Made by a program: the position numbers and the translations under genes
Shown: positions 28,568 through 36,874 of the stretch, one piece after another
How the letters are laid out: each line of letters starts with the position of its first letter
Numbering within the stretch: position 1 is the first letter of the stretch
Notes under the pieces: model-generated
What the model was told of the DNA's origin: nothing
Database searches by the model: none
What the model saw: the letters and a program-made list of their open reading frames with translations, nothing else
Source: Myxococcales bacterium 68-20
GTDB lineage: Bacteria; Myxococcota_A; Polyangia; Polyangiales; Polyangiaceae
Assembly (NCBI GenBank): GCA_001899635.1
Contig: MKVQ01000001.1
Coordinates: 366,854 to 430,853 of the forward strand
Length of the DNA: 64,000 bases
Reading direction: 5' to 3'

Positions 28568-28579
28568 TCCGCGCGGGCG

Positions 28580-29386
28580 ATGCAAGAGGAGCCGAACATC
28601 GATAGCGCCGTCGCGATCGAGCCGCCGAGCGCGGCTCGCACACGACGCCGGCGCATCGCCGTCGAGGCCCTCGGGGTAGCGGTACTCGTCACCGCCATCG
28701 TGACCGCCGGCTCCGCCGTTCTTCCGGACAAGTACGTCGCGACCGTGGTCGGCTTCGTCTTCCTCGGCGCGACGTGGGCCTTCGTCTGGCGTGGCGACGA
28801 CGCGCGCGTAGAGTTGGCGGGGCTGGCGCTCGGCGGCGTCGTCCTTCCGGGCAAGATCGACGTCCCGCGGCTCCTCCGCAGCGTGGGGCAGGCGATGGGC
28901 TTCGCTCTCCTCCTCGCGGTGATCACGTTCGTGCCGTTCTACTTCGGATGGCGAGAGGTCTGGCATCCACGCGGATCCTTCGCGCTGAACGTGAACGCGA
29001 TGGATATGCTGAACGAGGTCTTCGGTCAGCTCGTCATCATCGCGCTGCCGGAGGAGGCGTTCTACCGGGGCTATCTCCAGTCGCGTCTCGACGAGGCGAT
29101 GCCCGGCTTCGGATGGCGCAAGGACGCGAGCACCGGAGCGATCGTCCCCAGGCGCCTTCACGTCTTCGGTGCGAGCATCGGTCCGTCGCTCCTCGTGACG
29201 AGCCTCGTCTTCGCGCTCGGTCACTTCGCGACGATCCGCGACCCGGCGCGCCTCGCCGTGTTCTTCCCGTCGCTGCTGTTCGGCTGGCTCCGCTACCGCA
29301 CCAAGGGGGTGGGGGCGGGGATCGCGTTCCACGCCATGTGCAACGTCTTCAGCGAGATGCTCGGCAAGGGATTCCGCGTCTACTGA
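28580..29386 (+). CDS. CPBP-family intramembrane metalloprotease
   Basis: A 268-aa multi-pass membrane protein of the CAAX protease / bacteriocin-processing (Abi) family. The three active-site motifs are present: EExxxR in PEEAFYRGYLQSRL (near 158), a histidine in ALGHFATI (near 214), and HxxxN in FHAMCNVFSEM (near 251). In myxobacteria one branch of this family acts as a sorting enzyme for C-terminally tagged proteins (myxosortase), but no tagged substrate was noticed here. It starts 12 bases after the kinase stop, so it is probably in the same operon. Confidence 0.88.
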   Translation: MQEEPNIDSAVAIEPPSAARTRRRRIAVEALGVAVLVTAIVTAGSAVLPDKYVATVVGFVFLGATWAFVWRGDDARVELAGLALGGVVLPGKIDVPRLLRSVGQAMGFALLLAVITFVPFYFGWREVWHPRGSFALNVNAMDMLNEVFGQLVIIALPEEAFYRGYLQSRLDEAMPGFGWRKDASTGAIVPRRLHVFGASIGPSLLVTSLVFALGHFATIRDPARLAVFFPSLLFGWLRYRTKGVGAGIAFHAMCNVFSEMLGKGFRVY

Positions 29387-29563
29387 CGGCGGCCATCGAC
29401 TGCTCGTCCGTAGGGCTCGCATCGTTGGCCCCGCAGCGTTCGTCGGTGGGGGACGAGCTCGGCCCTTCGTCTCGACGCCTTGCCAAGAAGCGTGGCTGGC
29501 GTGTCGAGAGCTGGTGACGCATACTGGCGCCCCCTCCCGCCGAGGAGCGGCTACGAAGAGACC

Positions 29564-30439
29564 ATGTCCACGACCGAGCTTCCGCTCTCCTTGATCGACG
29601 CCATCGTCGTCCGTGCCCTCGAAGAAGATCTCGGCGCGGGTGACGTCACCACCGAAGCGTGTGTCCCCGAGGACAGCCGCGCGACCGCGAGCGGCGCCGC
29701 GCGCAAGGACGTGGTCGCGTGCGGGATCCCCGTGGCGGGGCGCGTCTTCACGACGGTCGACCCCTCCGTGCGCTTCACCGCGAACGTCGAGGAGGGCGCC
29801 AAGGTGAAGGCAGGCACGGTCCTCTTCACCGTCGAGGGCCACGCCCGATCGCTGCTCACGGCAGAGCGCGTCGCGCTGAACTTGATCCAGCGGATGTGCG
29901 GTGTCGCCACTGCGACGGCTCGCTATGTCGCCGCGCTCCCCGAAGGGAGCAAGACGCGCATCACGGACACCCGGAAGACGACGCCGGGGCTGCGCCTCCT
30001 CGAGCGCTATGCCGTGCGCCGCGGCGGCGGGCACAACCACCGCAACGATCTCGGCTCGGCCGTCCTCATCAAGGACAACCACATCGTCGCGGCCGGCGGC
30101 GTTCGGACGGCGATCGAGCGTGCTCGCGCGCGCGCCCCACACACGAGCAAGATCGAGTGCGAGGTCGACTCGCTCGAGCAGCTCGAAGAGGCGCTCACGG
30201 CGGGCGCGGACATCGTCCTGCTCGACAACATGGATACGGCGACCGTCGAGGAGGCCGTGCGGCGGACACGCGGCCGGGCGCTGCTCGAGGCCTCCGGCGG
30301 GATCACTCTCGAGCGGATCGGCGAGCTCGCCCGCGCGGGCGTCGATGCCATCAGCGTTGGGGCGCTCACGCACTCCACCCCCGCGGCGGACATCGGGCTC
30401 GACTTCACGTCGAGCAGCACGAAGCCGCCGGCGAAATGA
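29564..30439 (+). CDS. nadC: Nicotinate-nucleotide pyrophosphorylase (carboxylating)
   Basis: Quinolinate phosphoribosyltransferase of de novo NAD synthesis, 291 aa. Marks: DVTTEA near the N-terminus, LNLIQRMCGVAT, the substrate-binding TRKTTPGLRLLERYAVRRGG and HNHRNDLGSAVLIKDNHI segments, LLDNM, and EASGGIT. The length is standard. ATG 29564 is preferred because the in-frame extension upstream is not conserved-like. nadA and nadB are not in the window. birA follows on the same strand across a hairpin-rich gap. Confidence 0.95.
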   Translation: MSTTELPLSLIDAIVVRALEEDLGAGDVTTEACVPEDSRATASGAARKDVVACGIPVAGRVFTTVDPSVRFTANVEEGAKVKAGTVLFTVEGHARSLLTAERVALNLIQRMCGVATATARYVAALPEGSKTRITDTRKTTPGLRLLERYAVRRGGGHNHRNDLGSAVLIKDNHIVAAGGVRTAIERARARAPHTSKIECEVDSLEQLEEALTAGADIVLLDNMDTATVEEAVRRTRGRALLEASGGITLERIGELARAGVDAISVGALTHSTPAADIGLDFTSSSTKPPAK

Positions 30440-30495
30440 AGAACTATCAAAGATTCAAAATCCGGCGACGCGCAGCGGAGCCGCCGCGGAGGGGG

Positions 30496-30546
30496 CCGCC
30501 CCGAAAAACCGCGCTTTTTCGGGGCGGGAGGGCGCGAGCCCTCCCG
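30496..30546. repeat. Two overlapping strong hairpins between nadC and birA
   Basis: First stem: 13 perfect base pairs, 30496-30508 with 30515-30527, with an A5/T5 tract in the stem and loop CCGCGC. Second stem: nine pairs, 30525-30533 with 30538-30546, loop GCGA. They share three bases (30525-30527), so only one can form fully. They could be a terminator, an attenuator or a REP-like palindromic element. Confidence 0.65.
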
Positions 30547-30564
30547 AGATGACAAGAGCGATCG

Positions 30565-31392
30565 ATGGCCGGAACGAGCCAGGTCGCACCTGATCTCGCA
30601 CGGGTCGAGGAGATCGTCGCCGCGCGCGGTGGTCGCCTCGGGGCGTCGATCCATCTGCTCGCTGCGACGGGATCGACGAACGACGATGCAAAGACGGGCG
30701 CTCGCGAAGGCGCAGCGCACGGCTCGGTGTGGATCGCCGAGACCCAGTCGAAGGGCCGAGGACGGCAGGGCCGCACGTGGGTGTCGCCGCCGGGGGAGAA
30801 CCTCCTCTTCTCCGTCCTCCTCCGCCTCTCGTGCTCGCCGGCGCGGGTCCCGCCGATCTCGCTCGTCTGCGGTCTCGCCGTGCGGGAGGCGGTGGCGAAG
30901 GCTCTCGGTGACGGCGATCGCGTGCTCGTGAAGTGGCCGAACGACGTCGTCGTTCGCGACCGCACCGGGGCCGGCTATCGCAAGGTCGCCGGCATCCTCG
31001 TCGAGTCGGCGCTCGCGGGCGCGAAGGTGGAGCACGTGATCGTGGGCATCGGCGTCAACGTCCACACGCGCGACTTCCCGGCCGAGCTCGAAGCGATCGC
31101 GACATCGCTCGCCCGCGAGGGCGCCGGCGCACCGGATCGCGCGGAGCTCCTCGCCGACATCCTCGGGGCGCTCGATCGAGACGTCGAGCAGGTCGCGCAT
31201 CGTGGCCTCGCGCTCGTCCACGCGCGGCTCTCGGCCCACGACGCGCTCTTCGGCCGTCCGGTCGAGAGCGACGACGGGAGCGTGGCCGGCACGGCGTGCG
31301 GGATCGATCCCGAGGGGCGCCTCATGGTTCGGCGCGCCGACGGCGTCATCGCGAGGGTCGCCTCCGGAGAGATGCGCCTTCGTATCGGGTGA
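30565..31392 (+). CDS. birA: Biotin-[acetyl-CoA-carboxylase] ligase (monofunctional)
   Basis: Attaches biotin to the carrier domain of biotin-dependent carboxylases. The 275-aa product has the catalytic SKGRGRQGRTW loop (near 66), GENLLFSVLLR, KWPNDVVV with the ATP/biotin-binding lysine (near 117), and GIGVNVHT. The N-terminal DNA-binding domain of E. coli BirA is missing, so it does not act as a repressor by itself. ATG 30565. It follows nadC by 125 bases; the hairpins in between may limit readthrough. Confidence 0.93.
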   Translation: MAGTSQVAPDLARVEEIVAARGGRLGASIHLLAATGSTNDDAKTGAREGAAHGSVWIAETQSKGRGRQGRTWVSPPGENLLFSVLLRLSCSPARVPPISLVCGLAVREAVAKALGDGDRVLVKWPNDVVVRDRTGAGYRKVAGILVESALAGAKVEHVIVGIGVNVHTRDFPAELEAIATSLAREGAGAPDRAELLADILGALDRDVEQVAHRGLALVHARLSAHDALFGRPVESDDGSVAGTACGIDPEGRLMVRRADGVIARVASGEMRLRIG

Positions 31393-31500
31393 GCCGCCGC
31401 TCTCGGCCATCACGAGACGTCGCGCGCAAGCGGGACCGCGGCCGGTGTCGCGCCGATCGACCGCAGTCGATGGCGGCGGCGTCATGGTACGGTCACGGCC

Positions 31501-32619
31501 GTGACGCCGATCGACGAGCTTGCTCTCCTTCTCCGCCCAGCCGGCGGAGGCATCCACCTCGTATCCACCGGCCGAGCCGAGCAGGAGCAGCTCCAGCAGC
31601 GCCTCTACGGTGCAGCGAGCGCGAGCGAGGTCGACGCGCGCTTCCGCGAAGCGCTCGGTCGCATCGTCGATGCAAAGGCCGTCGTCCTCGCGATCCCCTC
31701 CGACGTCGGCGCGGGCTTCCGTCGCGGGGCGAACCTCGGACCGCAGGCCATGCGCACGCGGCTCCTGGAGGAGCTTCCGTCGTTCCCCGATCGCGCCGCC
31801 GAGCTCGGTATCGTCGACATCGGTGACGTCTTCGTCGTCCCGCAGCTCCTCCACGACGACATGCTCGCCGAGTCGCAGAAGGCCGCTACGCGCGCCGCCC
31901 TCTACCCGCAGGTCTCGGATGACGTGCGCGCGACGCTGCCCGTGTCGCCGCTGTCGATCGCCGAGCGCGCGCTGGACCTCGTCTTCCAGCTGAACCCGAA
32001 GGTCGCGCCGGTCGTCCTCGGCGGCGACCACTCGACCGCGTGGCCGGTCGTGTCGGCGCTCTCGCGGGCACGTCGCCAGGAGCGTTGGGGCGTGGTCCAG
32101 CCCGACGCCCACACGGATCTCCTCGAGCATCGCCTCGGCATCAAGATCTGCTTCGCGACGTGGTCGTGGCACCTGAACGAGCTCTTCCATCGCGACGGCC
32201 GCCTCGTGCAGGTCGGGACGCGCGCTTCGCGTCACGATCGCGGGCACTGGGAGTCGTCCCTCGGCGTTCGCCAGTTCTGGGCGGACGAGTGCAGGCGCGA
32301 TCCCGACGGCGCCCTTGATGCGCTCGTGGCTCACCTCGTCGAGCGCGGCGTGAGCGGTGTCTACTTCTCGAACGACATCGACGGCACCGACAGCGCGTGG
32401 GCGGATGCGACGGGCACTCCCGAGCCGAACGGCCTCGAGCCGGAGTTCGTCGTCGCGCTCATCCGCCGGCTCGGCGAGACCGTTGGTGTCATCGGAGGCG
32501 ACGTGATGGAGGTCGCCCCACCGCTGCGCGATCGTCCGGACTCGACGGAGCGGACTGTCGCGCTCGCGGTGCGGTACCTCCGCGAGACGCTGGGGGCGAT
32601 CCTGCGCCAGCCCGTCTGA
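31501..32619 (+). CDS. Arginase/agmatinase/formiminoglutamase-family enzyme
   Basis: A 372-aa metal-dependent ureohydrolase. The binuclear manganese ligand motifs are intact: GGDHS (near 179), DAHTD (near 201) and SNDIDGTD (near 288). The conserved N-terminal nucleotide-type GAxxGP surrogate reads GANLGPQAMR. It is longer than arginase (about 300 aa) owing to an N-terminal segment and a loop. The substrate (arginine, agmatine, guanidinobutyrate or another) cannot be read from sequence. The start is GTG 31501. No amino-acid catabolic partners are next to it. Confidence 0.88.
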   Translation: MTPIDELALLLRPAGGGIHLVSTGRAEQEQLQQRLYGAASASEVDARFREALGRIVDAKAVVLAIPSDVGAGFRRGANLGPQAMRTRLLEELPSFPDRAAELGIVDIGDVFVVPQLLHDDMLAESQKAATRAALYPQVSDDVRATLPVSPLSIAERALDLVFQLNPKVAPVVLGGDHSTAWPVVSALSRARRQERWGVVQPDAHTDLLEHRLGIKICFATWSWHLNELFHRDGRLVQVGTRASRHDRGHWESSLGVRQFWADECRRDPDGALDALVAHLVERGVSGVYFSNDIDGTDSAWADATGTPEPNGLEPEFVVALIRRLGETVGVIGGDVMEVAPPLRDRPDSTERTVALAVRYLRETLGAILRQPV

Positions 32620-32739
32620 GTCCTTTCGAGCCCAACGAGTCGCTCGAGCGAGTCCTTCGCGCGTGGGAGGTGAGCGCGGAGGAGCGGACGATCTGACCTG
32701 AGCCGCCGCCGGGCCTGGGGCTTGCGTTCGACGGCGGGA

Positions 32740-32886
32740 ATGAGAATCGAGGACGTTCGGTTCGCGGTGGCTGGGCTCGGCACCACACGCGACGAGCCGT
32801 GGGGCGTCGTGCTGCCCGCTTCCGAGCAGTACGATCGCGTCGCGCTCGTGTCTTCGGAGACATCGAGAGGGGCAGGTGCCCGATGA
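32740..32886 (+). CDS. Possible 48-aa peptide translationally coupled to transketolase
   Basis: A short frame from ATG 32740 ending with TGA at 32884-32886, which overlaps the transketolase ATG (32883) as ATGA. Its third codon positions are GC-rich, as in neighbouring genes. The peptide has DEPWGVVLPASEQYDR in the middle and no recognisable domain. The overlap is typical of real cotranslated genes, but the frame may instead only serve to load ribosomes. The 120 bases before it (32620-32739) show nothing certain. Confidence 0.4.
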   Translation: MRIEDVRFAVAGLGTTRDEPWGVVLPASEQYDRVALVSSETSRGAGAR

Positions 32887-34886
32887 ACGCGCCGGACCTC
32901 GGCGAGCTCGCCGCGCAGCTCCGCGTCGACAGCCTCAGGTGCACGGACCAAGCGGGAACCGGGCATCCGACCTCGAGCCTCTCCGCAGCCGACCTCATGG
33001 CCGTGCTTCTGCGTGATCACCTGCGCTGGGACCTTGCGCGGCCGGGCCATCCGAACAACGATCACCTCGTCTTCTCGAAGGGCCATGCCTCGCCGCTGCT
33101 CTACGCGATGATGAAGGCCGCGGGCGTCATCACGGACGACGAGCTCCTCACGTGTCGTCGCTTCCAGAGCCGCCTCCAGGGACACCCGGTGCCCGTTCTT
33201 CCGTGGGTCGACGTCGCGACCGGCTCGCTCGGCCAAGGCCTCCCGATCGCCGTAGGGATCGCGCTCGCGGCCAAGCACCTCGAGAACCTGCCCTACCGCA
33301 TCTGGGTCCTCCTCGGCGACAGCGAGATGTCCGAGGGATCGATCTGGGAGGCCTTCGATCACGCGCGGCACTACCGGCTCGGCAACGTCGTGGCGATCCT
33401 CGACATGAACCGGCTCGGCCAACGCGGTGAGACCCCACTCGGATGGGACTCGGCGGCGTATGCAGCGCGCGCACGTGCGTTCGGCTGGCGTGCGATCGAG
33501 ATCGACGGACACGACCTCGCCGCGATTGACGCGGCCTACACGGAGGCGACGAGCACGAGCGAGTCGCCCGCGCTCGTCGTCGCCCGGACGGTGAAGGGGA
33601 AGGGGGTCTGGTTCCTCGAGAACCAGCGCGGATGGCACGGAAAGGCGCTCGACGGCGAGGATGGCGCGAAGGCGATCGCCGAGCTCGGCGGATCGCGAAG
33701 CCTCGTCGTCCCGGTGCACCGTCCTGCCGACCTCGTCCCCGAACCGTTCGCGCCTGCTGCGCCGCTCGAGCTCCCGCGCTACGAGCGCGGCGATCGCGTC
33801 GCGACGCGGAAGGCCTACGGCGATGCGCTCGCGGCCGTCGGGGCTGCGCGACCCGAGGTCGTCGTGCTCGACGCCGAGGTCTCCAACTCGACGTACGCAG
33901 AGGTCTTCGCGAAGGCGCATCCGTCACGCTACTTCGAGATGTTCATCTCCGAGCAGCAGCTCGTCGCCGCGGCGATCGGCATGAGCGTGCGCTGCCGCGT
34001 CCCGTTCGCTTCGACGTTCGCGGCCTTCCTCTCGCGTGCACACGACTTCATCCGGATGGGAGCGATCTCTCGGGCCAAGCTCTGCCTGTGCGGCTCGCAT
34101 GTGGGGGTCTCGATCGGCGAGGACGGTCCTTCGCAGATGGGCCTCGAGGAGCTCGCGATGATGCGCGCAGTCATCGGGAGCACCGTCCTCTATCCGTGCT
34201 GCGCCACTCAGACCGCGAAGCTCGTCGCGGCGATGGTGGACCTGCCGGGCATCAGCTACCTGCAGACGACGCGCGAGAAGACGACGGTCCTCTACCCGGA
34301 CGACGAGGACTTCCCGATCGGCGGGAGCAAGGTGCTCCGCGAGTCACCGGACGACAGCGTCACGGTGCTCGGCGCCGGCATCACGGTGCACGAGGCGCTC
34401 GAGGCGCACGAGCGGCTGGCGGAGGAGGGAATCGCGGTGCGTGTGCTCGACCTGTACTCGGTCAAGCCGCTCGACGCAGCCGGCATTCGGGCGGCGATCT
34501 CCGCCACGAACGGACGCGCGGTCGTGGTCGAGGATCACCTCGCCGAGGGCGGTCTCGGTGAGGCCGTCTTCGCATGCCTGGGAGGTGAAGAGCCGATCGA
34601 GGCGGAGGTAGCCCACCTGGCGGTGACCACGATGCCGTGCTCCGGGACGCCCGCCGAGCTGCTCCGTGCTGCCGGCATCGACGCCGAAGCGATCGCCCGT
34701 GCGGTTCATCGGCTGCTCGCCGAGCCAGCCTGCTTCATGTGCGGAGCTCCCGCGTCGTGGACGATCATGCTGGCCGGCGAGGACGAAGCAATCTCGGAGG
34801 AGTACGCGTGCGATGAGCACGCGAGCGGACATCGTCGCATCACGAAGTGGGACGGCGGCGCTCCGGCCGTGCCCACACATCATTGA
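32883..34886 (+). CDS. tkt: Transketolase with Cys/His-rich C-terminal tail
   Basis: Thiamine-diphosphate enzyme moving two-carbon units between sugar phosphates (pentose phosphate pathway). The 667-aa product has the N-terminal GTGHPTSSLSAADLM, FSKGHASPLLYA, the cofactor motif LLGDSEMSEGSIWEA ending near LDMNRLGQ, and the catalytic glutamate in MFISEQQLVAAAIG (near 360). The final 50 residues are unusual: CFMCGAPASW, then CDEHASGHR, a CxxC plus C-x-x-H pattern that could hold a metal. It is closer to the actinobacterial/archaeal-like transketolase branch than to E. coli TktA, by impression. It is possibly coupled to a 48-aa frame upstream. Confidence 0.9.
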   Translation: MNAPDLGELAAQLRVDSLRCTDQAGTGHPTSSLSAADLMAVLLRDHLRWDLARPGHPNNDHLVFSKGHASPLLYAMMKAAGVITDDELLTCRRFQSRLQGHPVPVLPWVDVATGSLGQGLPIAVGIALAAKHLENLPYRIWVLLGDSEMSEGSIWEAFDHARHYRLGNVVAILDMNRLGQRGETPLGWDSAAYAARARAFGWRAIEIDGHDLAAIDAAYTEATSTSESPALVVARTVKGKGVWFLENQRGWHGKALDGEDGAKAIAELGGSRSLVVPVHRPADLVPEPFAPAAPLELPRYERGDRVATRKAYGDALAAVGAARPEVVVLDAEVSNSTYAEVFAKAHPSRYFEMFISEQQLVAAAIGMSVRCRVPFASTFAAFLSRAHDFIRMGAISRAKLCLCGSHVGVSIGEDGPSQMGLEELAMMRAVIGSTVLYPCCATQTAKLVAAMVDLPGISYLQTTREKTTVLYPDDEDFPIGGSKVLRESPDDSVTVLGAGITVHEALEAHERLAEEGIAVRVLDLYSVKPLDAAGIRAAISATNGRAVVVEDHLAEGGLGEAVFACLGGEEPIEAEVAHLAVTTMPCSGTPAELLRAAGIDAEAIARAVHRLLAEPACFMCGAPASWTIMLAGEDEAISEEYACDEHASGHRRITKWDGGAPAVPTHH

Positions 34887-34904
34887 TCCTGCCCATGGGA
34901 GCGA

Positions 34905-35921
34905 TCAGGGGCGAGCGGCACGCCGGTACGCGCCGGGCGTGAGGCCGGTCCAGCGCCGGAACGCCCGGGTGAAGTTCGCGACGTCCGAATAGCCGACGCG
35001 CTCGGCGATGTCCTCGAGCGACAGCTCCTGCGAGCGAAGGAGCATGAGCGCGCGCTCGCGCTGCTGCTGCTCGAGAAGCTCGGAGAAGGCGGTCCCTTGC
35101 TCGGCGAGCCTTCGCTTCAGCGTGCGCGGCGAGACGCCCACCTGCGCCGCGATCTCCTCGAGCGAGTGGAAGCCTCCCTCTTGCCGAGGGACGAGCGCCC
35201 GGACGCGCGCGGCGAGGTTCTGCTGGTGGCCGAGCGCATCGAGCTCACGCTCGCATTGTTCCTGCGCGAGGCGGCGCGCGACCGGATCCGCGAGCACGAT
35301 CGGAAGGTCGAGCGCCGCGGTGGAGAAGACGAGCTGGTTGGTGGGCTGCTCGAAGCGGATCCGGCCGCGGGCGATCCCGTCGAAGCGCTCGAAGCTCGCC
35401 GGCTTCGAGAAGGTCACGTCGGCGCTGCCCTCGAGTTGCTTGCCGGTCAGCGCGCTCCCGATCTGCTCGATGCCGACGATGAGCGCCAGGATGATGAGAT
35501 CCTGGGCCCGGCCGAGCGGGACGCGCTCGTCGATCACGAGCGCGCAGACGTCGCCCTCGACGTGGAGGCGGAGCGCGATCGCGGACGTGCGTGTCGGAGC
35601 GAAGCGCATCGCGATCTCGAGTGCCTCGCGCACCGTCGAGGAGGTCATCGCCGCGAAGCCGAGGTAGCCATGCGCCGAGACGCGCATCTGCATGCCCAGG
35701 TAGACCCCGAGCGCCGGCTCGTTGGTGAGAGTGCGGGCGCGCTCGGCGAGCTGCTCCAACACCGGGATGGACACCCGGTGCAGCGGCTCCTCGAGTCGCT
35801 TCGGGTCGAGATCGATCCCCTCGAAGAGCTCGTCTGCCGTGATGCCCCAGCGCGCGACGACGTCGAGGAGCTGCAGCACGTGCGCTGCGGGGAGCCCGTG
35901 TTTTTCCTGCGCGTCGGTCAT
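34905..35921 (-). CDS. AraC-family transcriptional regulator
   Basis: A 338-aa regulator. Residues about 20-205 form the ligand-binding domain found in OruR/ArgR-like AraC proteins (with YLGMQMRVSAHGYLGFAAMTS). The C-terminal double helix-turn-helix (about 240-335) has LEEIAAQVGVSPRTLKRRLAEQG and then LEDIAERVGYSDVANFTRAF. ATG 35921 begins the family-like sequence. It is divergent from the hydrolase-monooxygenase-dehydrogenase operon 95 bases away, so it most likely regulates that operon, probably as an activator sensing the substrate. This is inference from position. Confidence 0.92.
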   Translation of the reverse strand: MTDAQEKHGLPAAHVLQLLDVVARWGITADELFEGIDLDPKRLEEPLHRVSIPVLEQLAERARTLTNEPALGVYLGMQMRVSAHGYLGFAAMTSSTVREALEIAMRFAPTRTSAIALRLHVEGDVCALVIDERVPLGRAQDLIILALIVGIEQIGSALTGKQLEGSADVTFSKPASFERFDGIARGRIRFEQPTNQLVFSTAALDLPIVLADPVARRLAQEQCERELDALGHQQNLAARVRALVPRQEGGFHSLEEIAAQVGVSPRTLKRRLAEQGTAFSELLEQQQRERALMLLRSQELSLEDIAERVGYSDVANFTRAFRRWTGLTPGAYRRAARP

Positions 35922-36016
35922 CGTGGTGTCGGCGTCGGTCGTGGCCCGAAATGACAATAACTTGGCACAAGCTAACCTGCCGCCTCGGCGTGCTCCACCC
36001 CACACTGTTTCGAGTG

Positions 36017-36874
36017 ATGGAGATGCCGATGGAGACGACCCCGCAGGCGGAGCTCGAGGTGCGAAACCTCAGGTTCGCGACCGACGATCGCGTGCCGCGG
36101 CACTGGCACGGCGGACGCCGGTCCGTGACGACGTTCTTCGACAACCTCTCGCTGTTCTTTCCGGCGGGAGAGCGCTTCTTCATCGACGCGGTGAAGGCGC
36201 ACAAGCACCTCGTCACCGACGAACGGCTGCTGAAGGACGTGGCGATCTTCTGCGCGCAGGAGGGAATCCACGGCCGCGAGCACATCCGCTACAACGCGAT
36301 GCTCGACGAGCAGGGCTATCCCGCCGTCGAGCTCGATCGGAAGGTGCAGCGCATCCTCGCCTTCGTCCGGCGGACGCTGCCGCGGCGTACGCGGCTCTCG
36401 GTGACGTGCTCGCTCGAGCACTTCACCGCGTTGATGGCCGAGTACATCCTGCGCGATCCGCGGCTGCTCGACGGCGCGCACCCGGTCATGCGCTCGCTCT
36501 GGCGCTGGCACGCTGCGGAGGAGTCCGAGCACCGCGCGGTCGCGTACGACGTCTATCGGGCTGCTCGCGGGCCCTACGCGGAGCGCGCCGTCACGATGCT
36601 CGTGACGACGGCGATCTTCTGGACGCTCGTCGTCCAGCACCAGGCCCGCATGATGAAGGTCGACGGGACGGCGTGGTCGCCGAGCGAGTGGCGGGGCCTC
36701 TTCGTCTATCTGTTCATCGAGCCCGGCGGGATGCTGGGCCTCTGGCGACGCTGGCTCGACTACTTCAAGCCGAGCTTCCACCCCTGGGACCACGACAGCC
36801 GCGATCTACTGGAGCGATGGAAGGCCGAATACGCGGAGACGGGCGCGGGCGCGGAGAAGGCGGTCAGGGCATGA
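36017..36874 (+). CDS. Putative metal-dependent hydrolase (PF10118-like)
   Basis: A 285-aa protein with several conserved His and Glu residues in helices: FFIDAVKAHKHLV, CAQEGIHGREHIRYN and WHAAEESEHRAVAYD. The EGxHxxEH and EExEH patterns recall ferritin-like di-iron helices and match the family annotated as predicted metal-dependent hydrolases, often next to Baeyer-Villiger monooxygenases. Hydrophobic stretches near 200-220 suggest membrane contact. It overlaps the following gene by four bases (ATGA). The start is ATG 36017; ATG 36023 is an alternative. Confidence 0.85.
   Translation: MEMPMETTPQAELEVRNLRFATDDRVPRHWHGGRRSVTTFFDNLSLFFPAGERFFIDAVKAHKHLVTDERLLKDVAIFCAQEGIHGREHIRYNAMLDEQGYPAVELDRKVQRILAFVRRTLPRRTRLSVTCSLEHFTALMAEYILRDPRLLDGAHPVMRSLWRWHAAEESEHRAVAYDVYRAARGPYAERAVTMLVTTAIFWTLVVQHQARMMKVDGTAWSPSEWRGLFVYLFIEPGGMLGLWRRWLDYFKPSFHPWDHDSRDLLERWKAEYAETGAGAEKAVRA

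Noticed and set aside
32620..32696. Small frame SPFEPNESLERVL after the arginase-family gene
   Set aside because: Gene-like codons but no start codon and no ribosome-binding site; it is only 25 codons beyond the previous gene.
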